Assembly (NCBI GenBank): GCA_963978545.1
Contig: OZ021731.1
Span: 58,019,242-58,083,241 of the forward strand
DNA from: Linyphia triangularis
Taxonomy: Eukaryota > Arthropoda > Arachnida > Araneae > Linyphiidae
Reading direction: 5' to 3'
Length of the DNA stretch: 64,000 bases
Shown one piece after another: positions 1-10,717 of the stretch; the stretch's first letter is position 1, and every line of letters begins with the position of its first letter. A program made the position numbers and the translations under genes. The notes beneath the pieces were generated by a model that was not told where the DNA came from, did no database searches, and saw nothing but the letters and a program-made list of their open reading frames with translations.

Positions 1-190
1 ATTGGTAAAAGTAGAGCCATTATGAAAATATCTTAAAAAGCACCCCACGCTTTTTTACGATAAAATAAATATTTCTTGTTAATCACTCTATTCTTATTTC
101 AAACTTATTTAAAATTATTTTCTACTTTTTAGTTCACTTTTCTATTAAAGCGTGTTTTTTAGTTTTTTAAACTATTAATTATTTTTTTGT
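1..190. repeat. Half copy of a foldback (long inverted repeat) element, cut by the window edge
   Basis: Positions 1-175 match 28586-28830 almost base for base: part of the central spacer followed by the right arm, including the segment around AAGCACCCCACGC and the outer end around AAAGCGTGTTTTTTAG. At 28.4-28.8 kb the same arm is present in both orientations around a spacer, so this is one half of a foldback element whose left half lies outside the window. It has no coding content. The match is seen directly; the transposition mechanism is unknown. Confidence 0.8.
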
Positions 191-320
191 AATTTCTGTC
201 GAAATAGGGTGTACAGGAAATAAGTAAAGATACAAGTTAGAAAATCTCTCGATTTACTTAATGTTCATGCAGCTTTATGTTAGTAAACATGAGTTAAATA
301 GACTGTAGCAGAATTTTTGA

Positions 321-558
321 ATGACATTCTTTGACACAACACTAGTTTTAAATTTGGACCACAAAAATGAAGTCTTAAGTAAACAAGGAACTTCAATGCA
401 AAGTAAATTCGTTAGAGAATTATACATAGACGCTAGTGCTTATGGACTAGCAGTGATACTTCTCCAGAAATCCAACAGTGGTAACCAACATTCAATTTAT
501 TACATGGGCAAAAATACATCTCCTGTACATGAAAAAATAAGTTTTTAATAGGAAGTAT
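321..558 (+). pseudogene. Ty3/gypsy retrotransposon RNase H fragment
   Basis: A 75-residue open frame (321-548) carries LYIDASAYGLAVILLQK followed by HSIYYMGKNTSPVHEKISF. This matches the layout of the Ty3/gypsy pol region where RNase H follows reverse transcriptase: a TDAS-type start with the first catalytic aspartate, then G-x-G-A-V-L-x-Q, then a P-I-x-Y-x-S-K-x-L-x-x-x-E-x-x-Y-like block. Only about 60 residues of the domain remain. The reading continues past the stop as EVLVN and is then interrupted at about 559-571 by a SINE target site. No reverse transcriptase, integrase or LTR is seen next to it, so this is a dead fragment. The assignment rests on motif recognition only. Confidence 0.6.
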
Positions 559-759
559 TAGTAAATCATCGGCCCATCTGAGGGATGTGTTGTTAGCGCT
601 CTGACCTCGCATGCCAATGTTGCCGGGTTCGAATCCCGAGTTAAGTATGGATGTTTGTTGTGGTTCGGATTCCACGTTAAGCTTTAGCTTCTGGCCTGAT
701 TAGCCGTTATTATGCCCAAAATAGGTCGTTAAACGTATAAACCAATCTAGTAATCATCG
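559..759 (+). mobile_element. tRNA-derived SINE, copy 1, with target-site duplication
   Basis: The body is 572-747. Near its start is an A-box-like GTTAGCGCT stretch, and GGTTCGAATCC at about 627-637 is a canonical RNA polymerase III B box. The unrelated 3' part (ATGGATGTTTGTTGTGGTTCG, GGTCGTTAAACGTATAAACC) is shared with the copy at 8570-8740 and has no poly-A tail. The flanks TAGTAAATCATCG (559-571) and TAGTAATCATCG (748-759) are a 12-13 bp TSD with one indel. It landed in the gypsy relic just upstream. Confidence 0.85.
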
Positions 760-884
760 AAGCTTTGTTAGAGTTCAAAAACTACCCGCTTGGATTCAAA
801 TTTAAAATTGTTGAAGATTGTTCCAATATCCAGAAGACGATTGACTTGGAATTTTCAAATTACTTTTCACTATAATGTTTATAA

Positions 885-1846
885 ACTTAATTTAATTAGT
901 AATTTTAAATTATTAGTAATTTAATTTACTTATAATTTAATTAGTAATGTTTTAATTATTAGTAATTTACTTTACTTATAATTTAATTAGTAATTTTAAA
1001 TTATTAGTAATTTAATTAGTAATTTAATGTACTTATAATTTAATTAGTAATTTTAAATTATTAGTAATTTAATTTACTTATAATTTAATTAGTAATTTTA
1101 AGTTATTAATAATTTAAATTACTTATAATTTTATTAGTAATTTTAAATTATTAGTAATTTAATTTACTTATAATTTAGTTAGTAATGTTTTAATTATTAG
1201 TAATTTACTTATAATTTAATTAGTAATTTTAAATTATTAGTAATTTAATTTACTTATAATTTAATTAGTAATTTAATGTACTTATAATTTAATTAGTAAT
1301 TTTAAATTAATAGTAATTTAATTTACTTATAATTTAATTAGTAATTTTAAATTATTAGTAATTTAATTTACTTATAATTTAATTAGTAATTTTAAGTTAT
1401 TAATAATTTAAATTACTTATAATTTTATTAGTAATTTTAAATTATTAGTAATTTAATTTACTTATAATTTAATTAGTAATGTTTTAATTATTAGTAATTT
1501 ACTTTACTTATAATTTAATTAGTAATTTTAAATTATTAGTAATTTAATTTACTTATAATTTAATTAGTAATTTAATGTACTTATAATTTAATTAGTAATT
1601 TTAAATTAATAGTAATTTAATTTACTTATAATTTAATTAGTAATTTTAAATTATTAGTAATTTAATTTACTTATAATTTAATTAGTAATTTAATGTACTT
1701 ATAATTTAATTAGTAATTTTAAATTAATAGTAATTTAATTTACTTATAATTTTATTAGTAATTTTAAATTATTAGTAATTTAATTTACTTATAATTTAAT
1801 TAGTAATTTTAAATTATTATTTAGTTAGTAATTAATTACTAACTAA
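885..1846. repeat. AT-only minisatellite, about 45-bp unit, ending in a perfect palindrome
   Basis: About 20 tandem units built from TTAGTAATTTTAAATTA, then TTAGTAATTTAATTTAC, then TTATAATTTAA, with period about 45 bp. Shorter variant units carry TTTAATGTAC in place of the middle part. The order of long and short units recurs, suggesting duplication of unit blocks. G and C are nearly absent. At 1821-1846 the array ends in a perfect 26-bp palindrome with half-site TTAGTTAGTAATT. Confidence 0.9.
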
Positions 1847-2654
1847 ACATTAATTTAATTATTAATTTTAAATTATTGAGCAAAACTCATTTGATTTTCA
1901 CACTGGTAATAATTTTTAAACTTTATAGTATTACATTTGTATTATTTTAGGGTACTGAAATGTTAATTTTTTTTATAACAATTTTTCGAAGATGGTGCCC
2001 AAAATAATTTACTTTTAATCAATAACATGGTCTATAAAAATCTATAAAATCTATAAAAAACCCAGAATTTAAATGACAATAGATAAAAATGTCATTTAAA
2101 TTCCATTAAGGTTACTATAATATAAAAGATAAGCAAAATGTATTTTTAACAGTATTTATTCAGAAGAAGTAATTTAATAACTTATTTTGTCTTTAAGAAT
2201 TTTTTTTTCTATTCTAATATATCTGGCAAAAATTTTAAAGGCAGGCAGATCGAAATAAGCACATTTTATAGTAGACCAAACGGCTACTGCAAGTTTGGGC
2301 TCTCTATCAAAAAATCATTCTGAATATTTATTTATAGAATTTAGTGACATGTTTTCAGATTCTAAATATATTGGTCACCCTGAAAAAAAAAAAAAAAAAA
2401 AAAGACCGAAACAGTTCAAAAATTGTTTTGGAATGAGTTGACCTAAAACTAATTGCCAAATATGATGCCATAATATGCAAAATAATTCGCATTCTTTTTT
2501 ATTTGGTTCCTCAGTCAATGAGGAAAGGCGCAGACGATCTATGATTCCGAAAACTAGGATAATTTAAAAATGAGTCAAATTGGCTTTATCAATGACGTAG
2601 TATTTACTGTCAACTTGGATCAGCTTTAAAAGATTCAAGTTTTCCGAGCCAAAG
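1847..2654. other. AT-rich unique sequence with one hairpin
   Basis: No gene is seen. At 2065-2078 and 2090-2103 there is a perfect 14-bp inverted repeat (GAATTTAAATGACA) with an 11-nt loop. A poly-A run lies at about 2383-2403. Confidence 0.6.
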
Positions 2655-3026
2655 ATAAAATTTCAGCTCTTGTCAAAAAACGACTAACGATTTTGATCAA
2701 AATCTCTAGGGTAATGTCTTTTAAGGTGTTTTAAACATTTCTACTTCCGAAATTTCCGCAGAAATTCGATAAAAGCGTAAAAAGTTGAAAAAACGAATGT
2801 CTTTAGCACAGTTTTCTCACCTTGAGCATCACCTATCAACGACTGTTTCTCCTTTGTTTCACTTACAAGAAAGAATAATGTAATAATTACCGTCATACAT
2901 AAACCCCAAACTGGAAATGTAAATATAAAGACGAAAACTGTAAATTCCACCAAGCCTTGTCATATTTAAATGCAGTGACGAATAATAAAATGTAATTGAC
3001 AGTTGTGCGATGTTCCATTCGCCTAG
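2655..3026 (+). repeat. Repeat family A, 5'-truncated copy
   Basis: It matches the 3' half of the full copies at 24088-24748 and 58432-59091: GATTTTGATCAAAATC, CATTTCTACTTCCGAAATTT, GTAAAAAGTTGAAAAAACG, CCTTGAGCATCACCTATCAA, and the terminal block GTTGTGCGATGTTCC ending in CTAG at 3023-3026, followed by T. The proximal end with the palindrome is missing. Confidence 0.8.
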
Positions 3027-3525
3027 TTTAATTAAATTAGGTATAGTGTTCTGAGATGACCCTTATGGTTATTAGTGACCAATTTAAAAGTTTTTGAAAT
3101 ATAAACAGGGAATCGCGTCTAGTCATGGTTTATACACGACACGTTTATTATAGCACTCTACACTAAACAACTATTATCAGATTTAGTGACGGACTAATTA
3201 CATCACGTTTATATCATCGAAATAACTTGCTTTTCGTTTGCAAATAAAGTTAATTAAAAAGTTATTTATAAAATCATGAATATAATATATACGAAATATT
3301 TATTAAAAGTTAAAATTTTCTTCGAATATTGTGCAAATGAAAATTATTTCTGATATTAAAGAAATAATGGTTGCTCCTTACATTATAACTGAACACTCTG
3401 GACAATTCCCGAATTTTAATTTTTTTTTATTCAATTCTAAATGTTTCAAAAAGACCATAAAAGCAAAAATGTCTGCTCACTGCGCTTTTTTAAAAAAAAA
3501 ATTTGCAACCGAAGTTCGCTTGTTA
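3027..3525. other. AT-rich stretch, nothing recognised
   Basis: A 79-codon open frame at 3331-3570 is low in complexity, runs into repeat family C and shows no motif. I regard it as chance. Confidence 0.5.
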
Positions 3526-3745
3526 GTTTGGCGGGAAAAACGATTCATTCGGCATGAAGCGAATGCATAACGTCACTTGATCTGAAACAACTTGTCTTGA
3601 AAAGCAACAGTGGAAGTCAGTTATGCAAGTTTCCCTCAACCCAGGATACGGCAACTGTCTACCAAAACAACGCTAAGTATTTGGCAGAAACCTCATGATA
3701 ACCATAGAAACGGAAGGATGTTTAGACGTTACAGCTGATCGTTTT
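3526..3745 (+). repeat. Repeat family C, copy 1
   Basis: About 220 bp similar to the reverse complement of 39886-40112. Shared landmarks in order are AACGATT, ACGTCACTTGATCT, AACAACTTG, CTTGAAA, ACTGTCTACCAAA, ATTTGGYAGAAACCTCA and GATAACCATAGAAAC. It is GC-richer than its flanks and contains a TGACGT-like core in both copies. No coding frame is conserved. Confidence 0.75.
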
Positions 3746-4096
3746 CATCAGATTGCAAAAAGACGGGGTTTTGGCGTAATTTTTTTTCTTAGTATATAAA
3801 TAACTAATTTTTTAAAATAACTATTGTTTGAGTATTTGAAACCAGGAAGAAACTTTTCATATATATAGGCTAATTTCAATCGTTTTTAAAAAATCCGGGA
3901 ATTGTTTATTATGTTGAAATTGAAATTTTCCTTACTTAATTTTGTACATGTGAGAGTAACTCTCATAAGTAATTCCTTAGAATCTTATATAAAAAAGATT
4001 TTGTTTCCCTCAAGACAATTATATCCTCCACTGTTACCACTTTTATTGTATCTGTGGAATTTTTTTTTTTTTAAATTGAAACATTCCTCTCAGACA

Positions 4097-4239
4097 CTAG
4101 GGGTGTGGAACATCGCACAGTTTTCAATTACACTATAACACTGACTTGGATTTTTACCATTTACCGTTTTTATGTTTTCATAATTCATTTAATAAAATGA
4201 CCAGTTTGGCGATATTTTTTGCGATAATTCTTGTATGGA

Positions 4240-4278
<39 letters not shown>

Positions 4279-4369
4279 CCATCAAAATGATTTTGGCCAT
4301 ATGCTTTTCAATAATTCTCATATTATCCTTTTTTATAAATGAAACTCAGGAGAGGAGAAAAAACGATCG
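4097..4369 (-). repeat. Repeat family A, minus orientation, part 1 (CTAG end)
   Basis: It begins with CTAGGGGTGTGGAACATCGC and TTTCAATTACACTATAACAC, the reverse complement of the family A terminus, and runs to GGAGAAAAAACGATCGTTGATGAG. It is interrupted here by the hAT-like element at 4378-6239 and resumes at 6248. A 33-bp poly-A run (4243-4275) lies inside. Confidence 0.85.
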
Positions 4370-6247
4370 TTGATGAGTAGGCTTGGGCGATGTTAACATT
4401 TCTGCATCGTGATATATCGGGAAGCAAACATCGCGATGTTACGATACATCACGATGTGAAATATATATTTTTTACAAAATACTATAAAACAATGTTTTCA
4501 TAACAAGCTATGTAGCCGAGAGTTATGATTACTTAGCATTGTAACATTTTAAATAATTTACGTACAGAAGTTTATATTAAATAACATGAGCAGCGACAGA
4601 ATTACTTTCAGGAGGATACATAAAGCACCCAAGGGGGTATAAGCCGGTTATTTTTAATCCGGATTTTTCAATTTCTCTATCTTAATGAAATTTTACTTTG
4701 TTATTATACAGGGAAATCGGGGGGGGGGGGGGGTGCGAGAAGGGAGGACAAGTGCACTTCCTGGCGGTGCAAATATTACTTTAGTTATTGGATATTCTTA
4801 ACTATTAAATTAAAAACATACTTTATAATGGATATTTTATTACTTACTATATACAATATATTAAACAATAAAAATAAAATTAATACATAACATTTAAAAT
4901 TCTAATGATCTTTATTTTGTGCCAAAAAAATCTGCATTTCAGCATATTTAAGAAGCAATGTTGGATTGAGTAATTAATTATATGGAAATAAACTTTATTC
5001 AAATCGTACAAACTAAAAAAAAAAAAAAAAGTATAAAACATTTATTTACTTACGAGTCAGAAGAGAAAATCCTTCAACGTAAATGGGAAAAAAATCGTTT
5101 ATAAGTATTTAAGCAATCAAACTAGACAAACATAACTGTGATCCTTTCATGCGCTAGTTCATACTGACTTTGGCAGATACAACAAACCATCATAGTAAAA
5201 AACAACCTGATTATCTTAAATCACCAAGCAAAAATACCGCAATCCCCTTGAGTTAATAAATAAAGCAAAGCTCTCAAAGGGTAAAAATGTTAGATAAAAA
5301 AAATCCTGAAGTTAATGTAAAAGATTTAAAAATACAAAAATGTAATATTTTATTTCTTCAAAGTTAAAGGAAAAAAAAAAAAATGAAACACTAAAAGTTT
5401 AGGAAATACTCAATTGAATTCCAAAAATAGAATATCAAGGTCTTATATCTGATGACAAATTACATAAAAATCAAAACTTTTTTCATGAGTTGAGAAAACA
5501 AAAAAAATGTTCAAACAATAAAAAGGAATACGTCTTTCATCGAATCTCCAATATTACTAGACTAACTGGCACCTGAAAACCACTTCGTAATTTCAGTACT
5601 CAGCTGTAAAAACGAAATAGGAAATAAACGCGAGACCTTTAATAAAAAAAAAATAAAAAAAATCGTAAAATTGAATAATAATTTCAACATGTCATACGTG
5701 CTTTTTTTCCCTTGAAATGTTCACTTTTTTTCAACTTTATTTTAAATTCCAAAAGCCAGGGGATGCAAAAGCGAATGCAACATGTATTAAGTGATTAAGT
5801 GCGCGATTCCATCTGTGGCGTTTTGTTTCTATTCAATCATGGAAACATCGCACATACCGGATACGATTACCACGATGCCGATACAGCAAAAGCAAATGGA
5901 AATCGTCTCAAACGGCGCGGTTTAGCTGTTACACTACGTTTCTATATAGTCTTGGATACACCGCGCATATGCAGGGAGGATTACTGCGATGTGGTGAAGT
6001 ATCGTGTCTCAAACGGCGCAGTGTCGACGGTTTCAATACGTTTCTATAGTATTTTAGAAACACCGCGCATGAATCGTGGCATCATCGGTTCTTTGTCCTT
6101 GAAATGCTAGGCAATGAGTGTATCGCGCTCTCGTCAAAAAAGATCGTGATGTATCGGTTTAGGGAAAATAGTGACACCGGTTTGACGATGCTGATTTAAA
6201 CCGGTTTTAGACGATATATCGATACATCGGCCAAGCCTATTGATGAG
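4370..6247. mobile_element. Non-autonomous hAT-like element (4378-6239) with perfect 8-bp TSD
   Basis: The ends are inverted: TAGGCTTGGGCGATGT at 4378-4393 against the reverse complement TAGGCTTGGCCGATGT at the right end (15 of 16). TTGATGAG is duplicated exactly at 4370-4377 and 6240-6247. An 8-bp TSD and a YARNG-type terminus are hallmarks of the hAT superfamily. Subterminal regions are rich in ATCGCGAT, CATCACGATG and CGATATATCG motifs on both sides, as expected for transposase binding repeats. The interior has a diverged family D MITE fragment (about 4585-4790), a run of 14 G and a diverged direct duplication near the right end. A 103-codon open frame at 5799-6110 lies over that duplication and shows no transposase motif. 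Confidence 0.9.
5909..6069. repeat. Diverged direct duplication inside the hAT-like element
   Basis: AAACGGCGCGGTTTAG through ACACCGCGCAT (5909-5968) recurs as AAACGGCGCAGTGTCG through ACACCGCGCAT (6010-6069), period about 101 bp. Both copies contain TACGTTTCTATA. This explains the internally repetitive open frame here. Confidence 0.8.
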
Positions 6248-6545
6248 GTATGCTCAAGGAAATAGAGCTTTGTGTAAAGGCATTCGTTTTTCAACTTTTT
6301 AAGCTATTAAAGCATTTTTACGGGAATTTTGAAGAGAGGGATGTTTAGAATACTTTAAGAGGCATTACCACAGCGATTTTGAACAAAATCGTTAGAGCCG
6401 TTTTTTAGCAATCATTGAAAAACATGATTTTTTCAAGGCAGCTACTTTATAAGAGTGCATGATTTTGACGAAAACCTTAATGGTAGGTGCTTGTGTAAGC
6501 ATTTTGTAGAAGCATTCCACAAAAAATGACTCTTGGTCTGTCAGA
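6248..6545 (-). repeat. Repeat family A, minus orientation, part 2
   Basis: This continues the copy begun at 4097: GGTATGCTCAAGGAAATAGA, GTTTTTCAACTTTTTAAGC, GATTTTGAACAAAATC, GGCAGCTACTTTATAAGAG. The distal terminal palindrome of full copies is not recognisable, so this end is degraded. Confidence 0.8.
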
Positions 6546-6992
6546 CCGCATATAATAGTTAAAGGTTAAATTCAACTTTTTTTTTTTTTTTAATTATAAA
6601 AATTGATTTTATGATAAAATGCAGATAACATTTTCACTTTTCCTAATTTTAAAAGTTATTAGTTTTTACAACAATAATCCACAGAATGAAATAAATTCTG
6701 AGAATTCAGCTATAATTGATGGAAAAGAAATTGAATTGGATATCATGAACCTGAGATATACCGCATTTAAAAATTTGTAACCGCCATTTTGAAGTTGGCT
6801 ACCGTCAGCGATTCTCAAACCAATACTTAAACATGGTTTTGACTCTGATCAAACAACTGACTATTTTATTCCATTAGCTTCCTGGACTATTACAGTCTCA
6901 GAAAGAAAACAATAAACAGGCAAAAAATAAAATGTGCTTAGCACACACAAAAATTACACTATTTGGTATCATTGAGAACTGTTAAACGGGTT
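6546..6992. other. AT-rich unique stretch, nothing recognised
   Basis: It has a poly-T run at about 6578-6591 and no usable reading frame. Confidence 0.5.
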
Positions 6993-7422
6993 TTATACAG
7001 GGTTCTCACTCAAATCACAGAATGAAAATCACTGACTTTTCAAAGACTTTTAAGGACCTAAATAATGATTTTTAATGACATTTGAAAATTTGTTTTCAGG
7101 CATCATGTCTATGTATAAATTTTTAGTAAAATATATTCTACCAGAAAAGTTATAAGTTAAAGCATGCTTAATACAAATATGTCAGAGCATTCTGATATGG
7201 TGCAGATAAGCAAAGATAGCAAGTCTGAGTAGTATTTTTATAAATTTTGCAGTTGGGCACACAACAGTCGCAAAAATTAAGGACTTTTAAGGACCTTCTA
7301 AGCATTTTCAATGACTTTTAAGCACCTCTAAGCATTTTTAAGTACTTTCAAGGCCTTGAAAATAAGTTGAAAAATATTAAGCACTTTTAATGACTTTCAA
7401 TGACCGTGGGAACCCTGTTATA
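6993..7422. mobile_element. MITE with CAGGGTTC termini and 5-bp TSD
   Basis: The element is 6998-7417. The ends CAGGGTTCTCAC and GTGGGAACCCTG are inverted repeats with one mismatch. TTATA flanks both sides (6993-6997 and 7418-7422). The interior is a degenerate short-period repeat of GACTTTTAAG, GGACCT and AAGCATTTTTAA type. Such CAGGGTTC elements with internal CTTTTAAGGAC repeats are widespread in animals and are usually placed with hAT-type MITEs. The superfamily here is inferred from the ends only. Confidence 0.8.
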
Positions 7423-7629
7423 TTCCCCAATGCATACAACACTAGAATTCGAATCAAAACTAAAGATTGCAATACAAGCATCACTAAAGCATCTTTTACA
7501 TCAATTAGAAATTACCCATTTATGAACTCATTATCGTACGCATCACACATTTTACCAACAAAAACATTCAAACACTGTATCATTTTATTAAATAAATTTT
7601 TATAATTGGCCAATTAACGTAGAGGACAG

Positions 7630-7983
7630 CACTTACACGTTTCTTAAACAGCATGTAACGACGCCATTTTTCTTCTGGGACAAAGAATTCCAAATATAAT
7701 CCATCTCTCCAAACGTGCTGGTAATGAAGATGGCAAGTTTTCGAAAATCCTCTCAATCTTTATAGCTGGACTTAAATCATTTCACACTATAACTCTGAAG
7801 ATCTTGTAGAAAGATAACCGATGCCAATATATCTTGTCGTGTTTTCCGAAGAAGAACGTGACTTGCTCCCATTAAACATTGTAGAACAGTGACATTTTTA
7901 TAATTAGGCTTAACTTCTCGCAGCCATGTTGCCACGAGCGAAGAAAAGAAATGATGGCGCTCCGTAACAGTGTAATATCTCAT
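7630..7983 (-). pseudogene. Possible decayed coding fragment, unplaced
   Basis: On the minus strand, 7983 to 7777 reads as 68 residues (including VATWLREVKPNYKN and VLLRKTRQDILASVIF) and stops. The same frame continues to about 7630 with two stop codons, through FRKLAIFITSTFGEMDYIWN. GC content and amino-acid mix are better than in neighbouring spurious frames, suggesting a decaying exon or transposon fragment. I do not recognise the family. A homology search of the whole stretch, ignoring stops, would decide. Chance remains possible. Confidence 0.25.
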
Positions 7984-8558
7984 AAATTTTCGTGTGTTTA
8001 GTAAGCCGCTGATATCGAATTATCAAGGAGTATTTATTGTTTATACACGTGATGTAATTACTAGAATTTGTTTTCTTTTGTGGATTGTGGGTTTTAAAGC
8101 GAATTTCAAAACACCAGAATGTTAACCTTTTGTTTTCAGTTTTTTGTCAGACCACCTTTAGCTGTAAAGGTTTGGTCGAAGAAAACACCTCCAAAGCTTA
8201 AAAAGATATATTTCTTTATAGTTTAGTAAAGTTATGTTTTATTGCTTTTTATTCGAAATTTACTATGGAATTACAATTCAAGATTTGAGGACTAGAAATG
8301 GAAAACGACTTTAGTCCAAATAAGTAAATATTTCAGGAGAGCCGAAAAAATATCTCATCTGGTACTTAAGGCAATGGTTAAGTACATACTTCAGATTGAA
8401 TTTGAACTATTGCTACTGGCGTTCGCACATTGGGCTTTTTTCACTTTGTTTAGATTGGTCTTTAGGAAATTTTTCCGTAAAAAAGATTTTCGATTTTTTT
8501 GGTACTTAGGTCGTTTTCCATTTTTAGTCCTCATTTGATTTTGAATCCTTATGAGGGG
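7984..8558. other. AT-rich unique stretch, nothing recognised
   Basis: No open frame with coding character and no repeat match within the window. Confidence 0.5.
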
Positions 8559-8751
8559 ACTTGTATGGGTTGGTTGATTTGTACATTCAACGACCTGTTT
8601 TTATGCACAGCAAGGGCTAATAAGGCAGGGACCTACAACTTAACGTGAATTCCGAACCACAACGAACATCCATGCCAAATCCGACACATATTTGGCATGC
8701 GAAGTCAGAGCGCTAACCCCACAGCCATCAGGTGGGCGAAACTTGTATGGG
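8559..8751 (-). mobile_element. tRNA-derived SINE, copy 2, minus strand
   Basis: The body is 8570-8740. Read on the minus strand it has GGGGTTAGCGCTCTGACTTC, GGCATGGATGTTCGTTGTGG, GGTTCGGAATTCACGTTAAG and the tail AAATCAACCAACCC, parallel to copy 1. The B box is degraded. ACTTGTATGGG flanks both sides (8559-8569 and 8741-8751), an 11-bp TSD. Confidence 0.85.
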
Positions 8752-8942
8752 AGTGCTTGTCAGAAATTTGCATTTAAAATTTGACACTACACAAATGTAG
8801 GGAGAAGTTTACACAAAGGCTTTGTCTGTCCGTCTGTTTGTTCGCTTAAAGCACTGGTCTCAACTACAGCTACTGAATAGCGCATGCTTGGTTATGAACT
8901 TGAATGCATTATAACTTCTCCCCTTCAACTCGCCCTATTTTA

Positions 8943-9219
8943 AAGCCGGATTTTACACTCTACCAGTCGGGGTTCCAGTTTTGATCGCCAGTTGTGTGAC
9001 GTCAGCTAAGCGACTACTGCATCCGCCTGTTGGTGGTCATGGGAGAGCGAACGTGATTGGATGATGGGAGTTGTCGGCGCCTTTGAATAGAAAATGTTTG
9101 ATCTCCTGGAGCCAGTAGCCGGGTGACGTCACATGATGTCACAGACTGGCGATCTCAACTAGAACGCGGACTGGTAGCGTGTAAATACAGCTTAAGCTAT
9201 ACGTGTAAACCCGGCTTAT
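8943..9219. mobile_element. MITE with long inverted repeats, family unassigned
   Basis: The left end AAGCCGGATTTTACAC, then CTACCAGTCGGGGTTC, GATCGCCAGT and TGTGACGTCA, is mirrored on the right as reverse-complement AAGCCGGGTTTACACG, CTACCAGTCCGCGTTC, GATCGCCAGT and TGTGACATCA. The right side carries the TTTACACG motif twice. The whole unit is markedly GC-richer than its flanks. No clear TSD is visible, so the superfamily is left open. Confidence 0.75.
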
Positions 9220-9849
9220 CTTCTAGATAGGGCATGCTTGAATACGAAGATGGCTTTTAACAATCATCACAGAATCTTTAGCGACTTCTTCCCAAACAAG
9301 ATAGAATCTGTTTAAAACCACGGGTAACCTATTACGTAGCATTATGGGGGGAAGTATTCAATTAACTTCGTATGCATGCAAAGCTGTAGCCATTTATAAT
9401 TTGTTCAGAAGTAGTAATTAGAGATCTGTGGGTTAAAAACTATTACTATTTCTAAGTTAAACAGAAAGTCTTGAGACGATTAGATTCTTCTTTTGCAATT
9501 CTCATTAAGTTAAGGTTAATGAAACTGTATAATATTTACCTTTAAGGGCATGCGAGCATTTATAATTAATTTAATTATCAGATTATTTATTCTACACAGG
9601 CAAATAAAATTTAATCTAGACCAGCAAATTAAATACCACGACATATAACAACTCATCATTGCCTTTTCTATTTGTAAAAAAAAAAGCCATCCAAAATAAA
9701 CTTCATTTTTTTTAGCTTTAGTGACAAGGATGTTAACCAGGCAAGTCACGCGACAGATAACTCCCGTGGAAATAGAGTTATCCAATCAGGAAATTTAATC
9801 TGACATCATCACAAACAAGAAAATAAAAAAAGAAGGAAATTTCCTTTTG
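9220..9849. other. AT-rich unique stretch, nothing recognised
   Basis: A minus-strand open frame at 9516-9785 (89 codons) is cysteine- and isoleucine-rich without motif. I treat it as chance. Confidence 0.5.
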
Positions 9850-9988
9850 ACAAGGACCCATGATATAAGTCGCCATTTTATGTTTCCACGAAATAAATGG
9901 CCTGTTTGCGGTCTTAAATTTGTGGATTAAGATTTCTGCCATCTGCCGCGTTATTCGAAAGTGTTTTTCTTTTAATTGAATGGTAAGT
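9850..9988 (+). promoter_or_regulatory. Promoter-like stretch with possible first exon and strong splice donor
   Basis: CATGATATAAGTCGCCATTT (9858-9877) combines a TATA-like GATATAAG with a GCCATTTTATG motif resembling the YY1-type element found near animal start sites. About 100 bp downstream is ATGGTAAGTACTT, where ATG (9980-9982) is followed at once by the near-ideal donor GTAAGT (9983-9988). This would fit a short first exon that is untranslated up to an initiator codon at its very end. Motifs are seen; function is inferred. Transcript data would decide. Confidence 0.25.
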
Positions 9989-10063
9989 ACTTAAAGTGGA
10001 AGTAGGAGTGTTTTTCAGAACCAAACAAGGGGCACGTGAAAAAGTGTTTATAGCCTGATGTCA

Positions 10064-10064
<1 letters not shown>

Positions 10065-10098
<34 letters not shown>
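10065..10098. repeat. Poly-T run, about 32 nt
   Basis: An uninterrupted T tract just downstream of CCTGATGTCACC, before GCACTCGTG. On the minus strand this is a poly-A, but I could not define a retroelement body next to it. Confidence 0.9.
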
Positions 10099-10100
<2 letters not shown>

Positions 10101-10717
10101 ACTCGTGATATTTTGGGTAGATAATGCTGAGTAATGTGGGTTTATCAATTACTGGGTTTTGCTATTGAACTCTTGCTGAATGTTTAGGTATTATGCGGTA
10201 ATGTATGTTTTTGTTTGGTTAGGTAATTGGCTCGTATCATGCAAAGAGCATATTATCATCAAAAAGATATAACGAAAAGGGTGAGATAATACAATGAGGG
10301 GACAATTTATGATGAACACTTGATAGTATTAGTCAAATTATATATGGCGTAACACTAATATCTTTAAAGGATGAGACTGACATAAAAAGGGAATCTTAGT
10401 GCTTACATCAGTTGTGGAACGGATTTGATTGCGAAGATATGGGTGAAAAATGAGGTTTGGCGGAGTTTGAAAAGTGGGATGTTTGCGGAGTTCGGAGTCA
10501 AGGAGCGAGTATCAGCGAAATCGCCGTTATCGTGAAATGTTCAAGAGCAGCGGTTGCTTTAGTGTTTATAAAATAGGATGTCGGCTTTAAAATTGCGTAA
10601 ACGCTTTCATTGTGGTCATCATCACCTACTAGATGCTCGTGCGGGACATAAGAGTGCCCAGAGTTATAAAATACAACAAAGGGAAAGAGTGCAGAAAGTT
10701 GCAGCACATCTTAATAA

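Noticed and set aside
2741..2953. 70-residue hydrophobic protein (minus strand)
   Set aside because: It lies wholly within a truncated family A repeat and is not conserved among copies.
5799..6110. 103-residue protein in the hAT-like element
   Set aside because: The frame lies over a diverged 101-bp direct duplication, has no hAT dimerisation or DDE motif, and the element looks non-autonomous.
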